The notes under the pieces: generated by a model
Told to the model about the DNA's origin: nothing
Database searches by the model: none
Seen by the model: only the letters and a program-made list of their open reading frames with translations
Made by a program: the position numbers and the translations under genes
In this document: positions 9,164 to 18,178 of the stretch, piece by piece
How the letters are laid out: every line of letters begins with the position of its first letter
Position numbering within the stretch: position 1 is the stretch's first letter
Origin: Chitinophaga pinensis
GTDB lineage: Bacteria; Bacteroidota; Bacteroidia; Chitinophagales; Chitinophagaceae
Direction of reading: 5' to 3'
Length of the DNA: 64,000 nucleotides
Assembly (NCBI GenBank): GCA_943333125.1
Contig: CALQSB010000012.1
Span: forward strand, 1-64,000

Positions 9164-10708
9164 ATGAAGAAAAAATTACTTTTCCTTTTTTTATTGTTTA
9201 CTGTAAAATCGTTTGCACAAGTTCCGGAAGATGCTATCCGTTACAGTTGGTATTTACCTAATGGATCTGCCCGAAACATCGCTACTGGAGGAGCAATGGG
9301 ATCTTTAGGCGGAGAAATAACTGCTCCATTTGTAAACCCTGCAGGACTGGCAATGTATAAAACTTCCGAATTTGTTTTTAGTCCCGGATTCATCCTCAAT
9401 AAAAATATTAGCTCTTACCGGGAAACGAATACTTCAAATAATAAAAACGCATTTGACATAGGACCCACCGGAATCATTGTAGGTATTCCTAATTACAAAA
9501 ACCCTTCAAGGAACAGTGCTATCTCCATTGTGTTTAATAAAAAAACCAGTTTTAATAATGTTTTAAATTATGGCGGCTTAAATAATTACAGTTCATACAG
9601 TGAACAATTTGCTGAAGAGTTTGCAAAAAGCAATCTTAGTATTGGAACTGTACTTAACAGCAATTCTCCATTACCTTATACTGCCGCACCTGCACTTTAC
9701 ACCTACCTTATCGACACCGTTAGTATCAATGGAACGCTACAAATAAAGGCTGCGCCAGAATATCTATTGGATTCGGGAAAATCATTACAACAAAATCTGA
9801 GCAGAAAAACCTTTGGCGGATTATATGAATGGGCATTTGCTTTTGCAACAAAATTAAATGAGCAATGGCAGCTGGGAGCTACTTTCGGAATCCCGATTAT
9901 TAACTATCATTCCAATACTACGTTTTCTGAAACTGATATTTCCGGAGACAGCACAAATCATTTTAATTCTTTTAGCTATACGGATGATTTCAAAACTTAT
10001 GGATCAGGTTTTAATTTGAAAATAGGTGCCATCTTCAGGCCAAGGGATTACATCAGACTGGGGTTTGCTTTTCATACTCCTGATTTCATGTTGCTTAAAG
10101 ACACCCGAACAACTTTTCTTTCCACCCAGCTCGACAACCCAGTAAGCACCTATAGTGTAAGCTCTACTACTTTTACAAACAATCAACCAGGCGAGAGTAA
10201 TTATAGTTTCAATACTGCATGGAAAGCGATAATCAGTGGCTCTTATGTTTTCAGAGAAGTTGAAAATGTAAAAAATCAAAAAGGTTTTATTACCGCAGAT
10301 ATTGAATATGTAAAGCATAAAGGAAGCCGTTTTCAGAGCAGCAATGAAAATGTTACCACCGAAGAAAAAAGTTATTACACCGCTTTAAATAATGTGATTA
10401 AAGAAAACTACAAAGGCACTTTCAATTTCAGAGTTGGTGGCGAATTGAAATTCAACGTTATTATGACTCGAATTGGTTTTGCCTATTATGGAAACCCCTA
10501 TGTGGATCACGCCTTCAAGGCCAGTCAAATGTTATTGAGTGGCGGACTGGGTTATAGAAACAATGGCTTTTTCATCGATCTTACTTATGCTTATCACATT
10601 ACCAGAAACGTAGACTTGCCATACCGGTTAGAGGACAGGGCCAATACATTTGCCAACCTGAAACAAAATCAGCAAAATATACTTGCCACAATTGGAATTA
10701 AATTTTAG
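9164..10708 (+). CDS. OmpP1/FadL-type outer-membrane transport protein
   Basis: 514 aa beta-barrel protein with signal peptide (1-18, ending SFAQ). The start of the mature chain, PEDAIRYSWYLPNGSARNIATGGAMGSLGG, followed by FVNPAGLAMY, is the hallmark of the FadL/OmpP1/TodX group, often labelled hemin receptor in Bacteroidota. Family members pass hydrophobic compounds through the outer membrane. Alternating polar and aromatic strands continue to the C-terminal LATIGIKF. It lies 57 bp after the lipoprotein gene. The transported ligand is unknown. Confidence 0.8.
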   Translation: MKKKLLFLFLLFTVKSFAQVPEDAIRYSWYLPNGSARNIATGGAMGSLGGEITAPFVNPAGLAMYKTSEFVFSPGFILNKNISSYRETNTSNNKNAFDIGPTGIIVGIPNYKNPSRNSAISIVFNKKTSFNNVLNYGGLNNYSSYSEQFAEEFAKSNLSIGTVLNSNSPLPYTAAPALYTYLIDTVSINGTLQIKAAPEYLLDSGKSLQQNLSRKTFGGLYEWAFAFATKLNEQWQLGATFGIPIINYHSNTTFSETDISGDSTNHFNSFSYTDDFKTYGSGFNLKIGAIFRPRDYIRLGFAFHTPDFMLLKDTRTTFLSTQLDNPVSTYSVSSTTFTNNQPGESNYSFNTAWKAIISGSYVFREVENVKNQKGFITADIEYVKHKGSRFQSSNENVTTEEKSYYTALNNVIKENYKGTFNFRVGGELKFNVIMTRIGFAYYGNPYVDHAFKASQMLLSGGLGYRNNGFFIDLTYAYHITRNVDLPYRLEDRANTFANLKQNQQNILATIGIKF

Positions 10709-10722
10709 AGATTTAGCATCCG

Positions 10723-11625
10723 CTATTTTGCTGATTCATTATTTAAAAAATCCTTGATGATGTTTATATCCGGAGGAAACCAATTCATCTCTTTATCTTT
10801 TTTAAACCAGGTCATTTGTCTTTTTGCATAATTACGGGTATGTTGTTTGATCAGGCTGACTGCTTCTGCCAGTGAAGTTTTTTGGTCAAAATAATCAAAC
10901 AGTTCACTGTAGCCAACAGTTTGCAACGCATTAAGTTTTCTGAATGGAATCAGGCGTTCCACTTCATTTACAAGACCTGCTGTAATCATTGCATCTACTC
11001 TGTTATTAATACTATTATATAAATCTTCCCTTGGTAATTCCAATCCAATTTTGATCACATTAAAGTTCCTGCTTCCCTTTTTATGCGTTTGAAATGAAAG
11101 AATCGATTTACCAGTAGACATGATTACTTCAAGAGCGCGCATCATTCTTTGTGGGTTCCCCATTTCTCCTTTATTGAAATAATCAGGATCTTTTGCTTTT
11201 AATTCATTGGAAAGCCAATCAATGCCAAGTACATTATATTTCGAAATGATTTCGGTTCTTGTTTCCTGAGGAGTTTGAGGAATGAGATCCAGACCTTCTG
11301 AGAATGCTTTAATGTAAAGACCCGTTCCTCCAACCATTATCGCAGTGTCATTATCCTTAAAAATTTCCCGTACAGATGTCAGTGCATATTTTTCAAAGTC
11401 GGCGGCAGTAACCGAATCCATGATAGCATGTGAATTAATAAAATAATGAAAAATACTTTCCAGCTCTAACCAATCTGGTTTGGCAACGCCAATGTTAAGT
11501 TCACGAAAACACTGACGGCTATCCGCAGAAATTATTTGAGTGGAAAATCCTTTTGCTAATTGAAGAGATATTGCCGTTTTACCAACAGCTGTTGGCCCGG
11601 CGATTATAATGCAGGATTTATTCAT
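10723..11625 (-). CDS. miaA: tRNA dimethylallyltransferase
   Basis: Adds the dimethylallyl group to A37 of tRNAs that read UNN codons. 300 aa with the P-loop IIAGPTAVGKTAIS, SADSRQCFRELNIGVAKP (substrate Asp and Arg region), IMVGGTGLYIKAFSEGLD, and the tRNA-binding NYAKRQMTWFKKD near the end. Length is typical. It is convergent with the porin gene (14-bp gap) and followed upstream by the pRiA4b-ORF3-like gene on the same strand. Confidence 0.95.
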   Translation of the reverse strand: MNKSCIIIAGPTAVGKTAISLQLAKGFSTQIISADSRQCFRELNIGVAKPDWLELESIFHYFINSHAIMDSVTAADFEKYALTSVREIFKDNDTAIMVGGTGLYIKAFSEGLDLIPQTPQETRTEIISKYNVLGIDWLSNELKAKDPDYFNKGEMGNPQRMMRALEVIMSTGKSILSFQTHKKGSRNFNVIKIGLELPREDLYNSINNRVDAMITAGLVNEVERLIPFRKLNALQTVGYSELFDYFDQKTSLAEAVSLIKQHTRNYAKRQMTWFKKDKEMNWFPPDINIIKDFLNNESAK

Positions 11626-11666
11626 ACGTGTTTTTGAGTTTGTGAAGAACTCTAAACAAAAAAGTT

Positions 11667-12236
11667 TTAAGCAAAATCTTCAGTGCTGTCATCAGCGACT
11701 ACATCGTCGGTGGCTTCCGAACCCTCCTCTCCTTCCTCGCCAAATCCATCTAATAGTGCATCAGGATGGAGATCGTATTTTTCTTCCATTTCGGCAAGTC
11801 TTGAATCTATAACTCCTTTCGTTCCGTATTGTGAAGGCCCTAGCCCTTCGGTTCTTACACAGCTGGGATATTCTGTTTTTTTATTTTCCTCTTTATCAAC
11901 ATTGATCAGTTCCACCATAAATTTCCAGCCCTTTACAAAATCATATTCATAAATAAACTTTTGATTGGGATCCGAAATCTGACTGCCAATATTGACATCC
12001 GCCATAATCATGGGTTCTACTTTATACTCTTTGTCATACCTTTCAAAGCTAATTTCTTTGCCTTGCTGCCAGGTATCGTTGCTTTTATAAAATGTTGCTG
12101 CGTGCTTATTATCAAACTCATATGATTTCAATATAGCCTGATGAAAGTCCAAAAAAGTTTGTTGATGCTTGATGATAATATCTCTGTAAATACTCTCATC
12201 TTCTTCCCAGTAGATTCTGAATTTTAGTATAGCCAT
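11667..12236 (-). CDS. Plasmid pRiA4b ORF-3-like protein
   Basis: 189 aa. The N-terminal LKFRIYWEEDESIYRDIIIKHQQTFLDFHQAILKSY and the following KSNDTWQQGKEI match the pRiA4b ORF-3 / IS1096 TnpR-like family, known from plasmids and IS elements but also chromosomal in many Bacteroidota. Function is unknown. The C-terminus is very acidic (about 165-189, rich in E, D, G, S), a likely disordered tail. ATG 12236 is preferred over the TTG at 12242. No transposase or IS ends are nearby; the gene sits between miaA and cca in an otherwise core region. Confidence 0.72.
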   Translation of the reverse strand: MAILKFRIYWEEDESIYRDIIIKHQQTFLDFHQAILKSYEFDNKHAATFYKSNDTWQQGKEISFERYDKEYKVEPMIMADVNIGSQISDPNQKFIYEYDFVKGWKFMVELINVDKEENKKTEYPSCVRTEGLGPSQYGTKGVIDSRLAEMEEKYDLHPDALLDGFGEEGEEGSEATDDVVADDSTEDFA

Positions 12237-12338
12237 AATCAAAAATAGGAAAAAGTTTTTATTTTATTAGCGTGGATGGAGAAAGATGGATGGAGAGGGA
12301 TAAGATAGATAGGCTAGATACTGGATACTACTTCTCAG

Positions 12339-12362
12339 CAATGTCTCCTTAAAGGGACGTTG
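12339..12362. repeat. CAATGTCTC hairpin repeat, copy 1
   Basis: Stem CAATGTCTC / GGGACGTTG (9 bp, two G-T wobbles) around a CTTAAA loop. The flanking TACTTCTCAG on the left and CGT on the right are shared with copies 2 and 3. Confidence 0.75.
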
Positions 12363-12407
12363 CGTATTGGATAAGCTAGATGCTGGATGTTGGATACTAC
12401 TTCTCAG

Positions 12408-12431
12408 CAATGTCTCCTGAAAGTGACGTTG
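12408..12431. repeat. CAATGTCTC hairpin repeat, copy 2
   Basis: Same element as copy 1, loop CTGAAA, one stem change (GTGACGTTG). It is 69 bp from copy 1 in the same orientation. Confidence 0.75.
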
Positions 12432-12450
12432 CGTTGTATTGGTTGGATAC

Positions 12451-13884
12451 TCAAAGTCCGAGTTCTTTTCCTTTCTCTATCATAAAAGCATACGCCTGGT
12501 CGTATTGATTTGGGATAACTCCATCCAGTATTGCTTCTCTGATTGCATTTTTTATTATCCCAACATTTCTGCAGGGAGAAAGTTTAAAATGATCCATAAT
12601 CATTTCGCCAGTTACCGGAGGTTGCCAGTTACGGATATTGTCATTGGCTTCAACTTCGGTGCAGCGTTGCATCACCAATTCAAAATTGGACAGAAAGCGT
12701 TTTACTTTTTCTTTATTCTTGGAAGTAATATCTGCCTTGCACAAAATAAACAAAGATTCCAGATCTTCTCCTGCATCAAAAATCAATCTTCGTATAGCCG
12801 CGTCTGTTATATTTTCTTTATTCAAACCAATAGGCCTGAGATGCAGTTCAACCATCTTGCGTACAAATTTCATTTTTTCATTTTGAGGCAATTTGAGCTG
12901 GGTAAATATCTTTGGCACCATTCTTCCTCCTACCACTTCGTGGCCATGAAAGGTCCAACCATGACCTTCTTCGAATTTTTTAGTTGCCGGCTTGGCAATA
13001 TCGTGCAATACGGCTGCCCATCTCAGCCATAAGTCATTGGTGTTTTCTGAGATATTATCAACTACCTGAAGCGTATGATAAAAATTATCTTTATGCCCTT
13101 TACCGTCTATATATTCGGCACCAGCCAATGCCGTCATCTGAGGGAAAATAAGTTGCAGCAATCCTGTTTTATAAAGCAAATCAAATCCAATTGAAGGCTT
13201 TTGAGTCATTAAAATTTTATTCAATTCTTCTGCAATTCTTTCACCGCTGACAATCTTAATTCTTTTAGCCATTGAGGAGATGGCAGCCAATGTACTGGAT
13301 TCAATTTCAAAATTGAGTTGAGTAGCAAATCGAATAGCACGCATCATTCTCAATGGATCGTCACTAAAAGTGGCTTCAGGAAGTAACGGTGTTTTAATGA
13401 TTTTATTTTCGAGATCAGCAATTCCTTGAAAAGGGTCAATTAAATCACCGAAATTATTTTGATTAAGACTTATGGCCATGGCATTGATGGTGAAATCTCT
13501 TCTATTCTGATCATCTTCAAGCGATCCCGCTTCTACTAACGGATTTCTGCTTTCAAAGTGATAGCTTTCTTTACGGGCACCAACAAATTCTATTTCAATA
13601 GATCTTTCTTCTGAAATCGTTTCAGTATCATTTATTTTGATCTGTGCGGTACCGAAATTTTTAAAAAAATTGACATGAGGCTTATTCTCAAAATACAAAG
13701 CAGTTTCATGAGCTAATGAGATGCCATCACCAATACAAACTACATCAATATCTTTGGTATTTCTTCCTAAAATTTTATCTCTAACAAAACCACCTACGAC
13801 ATAAGCATCGATTTGCAACTTATTGGCAGCTGCAGCAATCTTATTCAGAATTATTTTTTCAGAATTTGTAAGTGGAATATACAT
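12451..13884 (-). CDS. cca: CCA tRNA nucleotidyltransferase with HD domain
   Basis: Adds or repairs the 3' CCA of tRNAs, and it is needed here because the tRNA-Lys gene in this window does not encode CCA. 477 aa. The nucleotidyltransferase head has VVGGFVRDKILGRNTKDIDVV (G-G-x-V-R-D and the D-x-D pair). RRDFTINAMAISL and DPLRMMRAIRFA follow. The C-terminal HD region has HTLQVVDN and RWAAVLHDIAKP, then HGHEVVGG. An in-frame ATG at 13935 would add 17 hydrophobic residues over an intergenic repeat; ATG 13884 (MYIPLTNSEK) is the more likely start. Confidence 0.92.
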   Translation of the reverse strand: MYIPLTNSEKIILNKIAAAANKLQIDAYVVGGFVRDKILGRNTKDIDVVCIGDGISLAHETALYFENKPHVNFFKNFGTAQIKINDTETISEERSIEIEFVGARKESYHFESRNPLVEAGSLEDDQNRRDFTINAMAISLNQNNFGDLIDPFQGIADLENKIIKTPLLPEATFSDDPLRMMRAIRFATQLNFEIESSTLAAISSMAKRIKIVSGERIAEELNKILMTQKPSIGFDLLYKTGLLQLIFPQMTALAGAEYIDGKGHKDNFYHTLQVVDNISENTNDLWLRWAAVLHDIAKPATKKFEEGHGWTFHGHEVVGGRMVPKIFTQLKLPQNEKMKFVRKMVELHLRPIGLNKENITDAAIRRLIFDAGEDLESLFILCKADITSKNKEKVKRFLSNFELVMQRCTEVEANDNIRNWQPPVTGEMIMDHFKLSPCRNVGIIKNAIREAILDGVIPNQYDQAYAFMIEKGKELGL

Positions 13885-13929
13885 GAAACGCAAAAATAGC
13901 GTTTGTATGATAAATAATGTTTGTTGTTT

Positions 13930-14006
13930 GTTCAATAGTTCAAAAGGTTTAAAAAGTTAATGAAGAACTCATTGAACCTTTTGAACTTATTAAACCATTG
14001 AAACAT
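13930..14006. repeat. TTGAAC/GTTCAA word array
   Basis: Degenerate repeats of GTTCAA-type and TTGAAC-type words (GTTCAAAAGGTTTAAAAAG, then ATTGAACCTTTTGAAC). The two halves are roughly inverse, so the transcript could fold. Similar arrays occur at 40534-40590, 51745-51797, 60330-60373, 61041-61114 and 63768-63840. Confidence 0.65.
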
Positions 14007-14071
14007 TTTTGTAAAGTGGCATTATAATTGAACAATATAGAATTCACTGAAAAAATAAGGACAATACCCGT

Positions 14072-14079
14072 TAATTTTG
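14072..14079 (+). promoter_or_regulatory. -7 element for lon
   Basis: TAATTTTG matches TAnnTTTG, 27 nt before the ATG at 14107. An in-frame TTG inside this element is therefore unlikely to be the start codon. Confidence 0.5.
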
Positions 14080-14106
14080 CCAAATTGTCCTTTTATCAAT
14101 ATTATT

Positions 14107-16503
14107 ATGAATAAGAACCTTTTTATGCAGAGTGGAGAAGATGAAATGGAATTTATGCCTATCATCCCTTTAAATGAAGAAGAGCCTGGTGCAGATGCAA
14201 CGCCTATTCCTGATGAGTTGCCGATTTTACCTTTACGGAATACCGTTTTGTTCCCTGGAGTCGTTATTCCGATTACAGTGGGCAGAGACAAAAGCATCAA
14301 AGCAGTTACTGACGCTTATAAGTCTGACAAGTTGGTCGGCGTATTGGCACAAAAAGACAGCAGTATAGAAGAACCTACCGTAGATGACCTTGAAGAAATT
14401 GGAACGGTGGCCAAGATTGTGAAATTAATTAAGATGCCCGACGGAGGCACCACAGTGATCATTCAGGGAAGAAAACGATTTAAAAGAATTCGTATAGTTT
14501 CTGAAGAGCCGTATTTTAAAGCCTTGATTTCTTTGCTAGAAGAAGAAACCCTTAAAAATGATCCTGATTTTAATGCAATGATCAGCAGTATCAAAGATCT
14601 CGCTGCACAAATTGTTGGGTTGTCTCCTAATATTCCCAGCGAAGCTGCTATCATCCTAAAGAATATTGAAAATCCTGCTTTTCTCATTCACTTTGTTAGC
14701 AGCAATCTTAATTGTGATTTGAAACAAAAGCAGCAATTGCTGGAAATCAATAATATTAAAGAAAGAGGCGAATTGCTCATGAACCTTATGCATACCGAAC
14801 TTCAGTATGCCGAATTAAAAAATAAAGTAACCAATAAAACAAGAGCCGAATTAGATAAACAACAGCGCGATTATTTTTTACAACAGCAAATGAAAGCTAT
14901 CAAAGATGAATTAGGTGGCGAAAATGCAGCTGAAGTAAAAGAGATGATGAAAAAAGCTGAAACCAAGAAATGGACAGCTGCGGCAAAAGAAATGTTTAAT
15001 AAAGGCATCGAGAAGCTGGACAGAATGCATCCCTCCACACCTGATTATTCTGTTATTTACAATCACCTCGACTTACTACTCGATTTACCTTGGGAAGAAT
15101 ATACCGAAGACTCTTATGATCTGAAGAAAGCTAAAAAAGTTTTAGACAAAGATCATTACGGAATGGACAAAATTAAAGAACGAATTTTAGAGTATCTCGC
15201 AGTATTGAAATTGAAAGGTGACATGAAGAGTCCGATACTTTGTTTTATCGGCCCTCCCGGTATCGGTAAAACGAGCTTAGGAAAAAGCATTGCTTCTGCT
15301 ATACACAGAAAATATGTACGGGTTAGTTTAGGTGGTTTACATGACGAAAGTGAAATTAGAGGTCACCGCAAAACCTATATTGGCGCCATGCCCGGAAGAA
15401 TCATCCAATCGATACGAAAAACAAAGTCAGGCAATCCGGTGATGATACTTGATGAAATTGATAAGGTGGGAAGTGATCATCGGGGTGATCCTTCTTCTGC
15501 ATTATTGGAAGTACTGGATCCTGAACAGAACAATTCTTTTTATGACAATTATCTCGAATTGGAATACGATTTGAGCAAAGTACTTTTTATTGCTACCGCT
15601 AACAATATTAATAACATACAACCTGCTCTACGGGACAGACTTGAAATAATTGATCTTAGCGGCTATGCTATTGAAGAAAAAATTGAGATTGCCAAACAAC
15701 ATCTATTGCCAAAGCAAAAGTCTTTGCATGGATTAAAGGAAAATAGTTTCAAAATGAATGATGCTGTTCTCGAAAAAATCATCGCTGATTATACCAGAGA
15801 AAGCGGGGTAAGAGAACTGGATCGTTTATTAGCAAGCATCATGCGTTTTCAGGCTAAGGAATTAGTAGTAAAAGGGAAATTAAAATCCACCATTACTATT
15901 AATGATATTGAAAGAATTTTAGGCAAATCAAAATTCAGTAATGAAATTTATAAAATGTCAAACATTCCTGGTGTGGCTGTAGGCCTTGCCTGGACTTATG
16001 TTGGCGGAGATATACTTTTTATTGAAGTTCAGTTAAGCGAAGGAAAAGGAGAATTACAAATGACTGGAAATCTCGGAAACGTGATGAAAGAAAGTGCCAG
16101 TACCGCTTACACCTGGATTCAAACCAATGCCAAAAAAATTGGCATTGCCCCTGAAATGTTTACCACAAAAAAGGTCCATTTACATATTCCGGAAGGCGCT
16201 GTTCCAAAAGACGGCCCCAGTGCAGGTATTACTATGATGACTGCTTTGGCAAGTGTTTACACAGGAAGAAAAATAAAACCATTTCTGGCCATGACTGGAG
16301 AAATTACTTTACGCGGCCAGGTATTACCGGTAGGTGGTATTAAAGAAAAAGTTTTAGCTGCAAAAAGATCTGGAATTAAAGAAATCATCATGTGCTGGCA
16401 AAATGAAAAAGATATCGAAGAAATTAATCAGAAATTTATTGGAGGAATTCAATTTCATTATGTAAAGACCATGCACCAGGTGCTGGAACTTGCTTTGGTG
16501 TAG
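14107..16503 (+). CDS. lon: Lon protease (endopeptidase La)
   Basis: ATP-dependent cytoplasmic serine protease for damaged and regulatory proteins. 798 aa from ATG 14107. Domains: LAN substrate domain (about 35-240, LPILPLRNTVLFPGVVIPI), coiled coil (about 240-300), AAA+ with Walker A GPPGIGKTSLGKS near residue 382 and Walker B VMILDEIDKVG, and the S16 domain with PKDGPSAGI (catalytic Ser705) and GGIKEKVLAAKR (Lys of the Ser-Lys pair). Length and motifs are complete. It stands alone, with a repeat-filled region upstream. Confidence 0.97.
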   Translation: MNKNLFMQSGEDEMEFMPIIPLNEEEPGADATPIPDELPILPLRNTVLFPGVVIPITVGRDKSIKAVTDAYKSDKLVGVLAQKDSSIEEPTVDDLEEIGTVAKIVKLIKMPDGGTTVIIQGRKRFKRIRIVSEEPYFKALISLLEEETLKNDPDFNAMISSIKDLAAQIVGLSPNIPSEAAIILKNIENPAFLIHFVSSNLNCDLKQKQQLLEINNIKERGELLMNLMHTELQYAELKNKVTNKTRAELDKQQRDYFLQQQMKAIKDELGGENAAEVKEMMKKAETKKWTAAAKEMFNKGIEKLDRMHPSTPDYSVIYNHLDLLLDLPWEEYTEDSYDLKKAKKVLDKDHYGMDKIKERILEYLAVLKLKGDMKSPILCFIGPPGIGKTSLGKSIASAIHRKYVRVSLGGLHDESEIRGHRKTYIGAMPGRIIQSIRKTKSGNPVMILDEIDKVGSDHRGDPSSALLEVLDPEQNNSFYDNYLELEYDLSKVLFIATANNINNIQPALRDRLEIIDLSGYAIEEKIEIAKQHLLPKQKSLHGLKENSFKMNDAVLEKIIADYTRESGVRELDRLLASIMRFQAKELVVKGKLKSTITINDIERILGKSKFSNEIYKMSNIPGVAVGLAWTYVGGDILFIEVQLSEGKGELQMTGNLGNVMKESASTAYTWIQTNAKKIGIAPEMFTTKKVHLHIPEGAVPKDGPSAGITMMTALASVYTGRKIKPFLAMTGEITLRGQVLPVGGIKEKVLAAKRSGIKEIIMCWQNEKDIEEINQKFIGGIQFHYVKTMHQVLELALV

Positions 16504-16548
16504 AGCTGGATATGCTGGATAGAACTGGAAGAGCTAGATAAAGTTGGA
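16504..16548. repeat. CTGGATA word cluster
   Basis: AGCTGGATATGCTGGATAG and similar words fill the short gap between the convergent ends of lon and the next gene. Confidence 0.6.
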
Positions 16549-17019
16549 TTAATTTCTTCGCTTTTCCATCCAGTCTTTTTCTTTCTCTGTGGTTAAGGCC
16601 TGCATTACTCCCGAAAAAAAGATAATAGCCACATTGATGAACAGAAATAATAAATTATAACCGTAGTATCTGTCAATATCGGGGTATCCATTTTTAAAAA
16701 ATTCGATAAAGTCTATAGTAAGCACCGTTAACCAGCTTAATATTGCCATTGTAAATACTGAATACGAAATTAGCCTAACCGGCTTAGATGGATGATAAAC
16801 TGTTTTCTTTAGAAATATGCTGTATACTGTAATAAACAAACAAGGTGTCAGCAGAATTATGATGCACATATAAAAATAAGTGAACCACGGAATCTGATCA
16901 AAAGAACTTACTATTAACCTCAGAAGCAGCATCAGCAATCCAATTGCTAAAACAAAGCCCACAACAGAAAATAAGATTGTCGCGAATAATCTGAAAAATT
17001 TACCGGATTGATTGTTCAT
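16549..17019 (-). CDS. Hypothetical four-TM membrane protein
   Basis: 156 aa, not recognised. Four hydrophobic segments (about 10-32, 43-66, 82-103, 121-143) separated by short loops, with a charged tail EKEKDWMEKRRN. No conserved catalytic motif is visible. It lies 24 bp downstream of the M42 peptidase gene on the same strand and may share its transcript. Confidence 0.62.
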   Translation of the reverse strand: MNNQSGKFFRLFATILFSVVGFVLAIGLLMLLLRLIVSSFDQIPWFTYFYMCIIILLTPCLFITVYSIFLKKTVYHPSKPVRLISYSVFTMAILSWLTVLTIDFIEFFKNGYPDIDRYYGYNLLFLFINVAIIFFSGVMQALTTEKEKDWMEKRRN

Positions 17020-17043
17020 TAGAAATTATTCGTGATTTAAAAA

Positions 17044-18153
17044 CTATTTAAAATAACTCAAATTTGTTTTGGGTGTAAGTGCCACCAAAGTATCGTACAT
17101 CAATTTGATAGTATTTTCAATATCATCTTTATGAATCATCTCAACAGTAGTATGCATATAACGCAAAGGAATTGAAATCAAAACTGAAGGACAACCTTCA
17201 TTGGCATAAGCAAATGAATCAGTATCCGTTCCAGTGCTTCGGCTAACCGCTCTTAACTGAACAGGAATTTTAGACTTCGTGGCTACATCCTGAACTAAAT
17301 CAAGTAATTTATTATGGACAGCAGGACCATAACAAAGTGATGGACCACTTCCGCATTTGCACTCCCCTTCAATTATTTTATTAATCATAGGGGTCGTACT
17401 ATCGTGTGTAACATCAGTGATGATCGCTACGTCAGGCTTTATCCGGCGGGCAATCATCTCTGCACCTCTCAATCCTATTTCCTCTTGTACCGCATTAACC
17501 ACATATAAAGCGTAAGGCAATTTCTTTTTATTTTCTTTAAGTAAACGGGCTACTTCTGCAATCATAAATCCTCCAATGCGATTATCAAAAGCACGTCCAA
17601 TTAAAAATCCGTGAGCCAGTTCATCATATCCTTCTTCATACGTAGCCACCGCTCCTATATGAATACCCAATGCTTCCACTTCTTTTTTATTTCTTGCTCC
17701 ACAATCTAAAAACAAATTATCAACTTTGGGCTGAGGCTCTTTACTATCGTTGTTACTTAGCCTAGTATGAATGGCAGGCCATCCGAAAACAGCTTTAACT
17801 GCACCCTTTTTGCCATGAATCAACACACGCATAGAAGGAGCAATCTGATGATCTACGCCACCATTTCTTTTTAGATAAATCAAACCCTCAGCAGAAATAT
17901 AATTTACAAACCAGCTTATCTCATCTGCATGTGCTTCAATAACTACCTTAAATGGAGCTGTAGGATTTATAACTCCAACTGCAGTACCATAAGGATCGGT
18001 AAACATTTCATCCACATGAGGTTTTAAATAATTCATCCATAATTTCTGACCGCTGCTTTCGAAGCCGGTTGGTGAAGGATTGTTGATATATGATTTCAGA
18101 AATTGATAAGCGGTATCGCTTACTAATGATTTTTTGCTTTTTGACTTTGCCAT
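17044..18153 (-). CDS. M42 family metallopeptidase (glutamyl aminopeptidase / CelM type)
   Basis: 369 aa cytoplasmic dinuclear zinc or cobalt aminopeptidase, usually a dodecamer that trims peptides. Metal and catalytic residues are all visible: His in VIEAHADEIS, Asp in RAFDNRIGG, the Glu pair in VQEEIGLRGA, Asp in ITDVTHDSTTP, and His in RYMHTTVEMIH. The regulatory beta domain lies between (about 75-180). The N-terminus is basic (MAKSKSKKS). Length is typical. Confidence 0.92.
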   Translation of the reverse strand: MAKSKSKKSLVSDTAYQFLKSYINNPSPTGFESSGQKLWMNYLKPHVDEMFTDPYGTAVGVINPTAPFKVVIEAHADEISWFVNYISAEGLIYLKRNGGVDHQIAPSMRVLIHGKKGAVKAVFGWPAIHTRLSNNDSKEPQPKVDNLFLDCGARNKKEVEALGIHIGAVATYEEGYDELAHGFLIGRAFDNRIGGFMIAEVARLLKENKKKLPYALYVVNAVQEEIGLRGAEMIARRIKPDVAIITDVTHDSTTPMINKIIEGECKCGSGPSLCYGPAVHNKLLDLVQDVATKSKIPVQLRAVSRSTGTDTDSFAYANEGCPSVLISIPLRYMHTTVEMIHKDDIENTIKLMYDTLVALTPKTNLSYFK

Positions 18154-18178
18154 AACTTTTATTTAAGTAACAAAATAA

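Larger units (their letters stand above)
12250..12450. repeat. Cluster of CTGGATA-type words with two hairpin repeats
   Basis: About 200 bp without a gene, made of loosely repeated GATGGATA / CTGGATAC / AAGCTAGAT words and two copies of a hairpin element at 12339-12362 and 12408-12431. Other word clusters of this kind are at 16504-16548, 28492-28534, 30301-30350, 39331-39360, 40591-40626 and 63881-63926. Confidence 0.7.
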
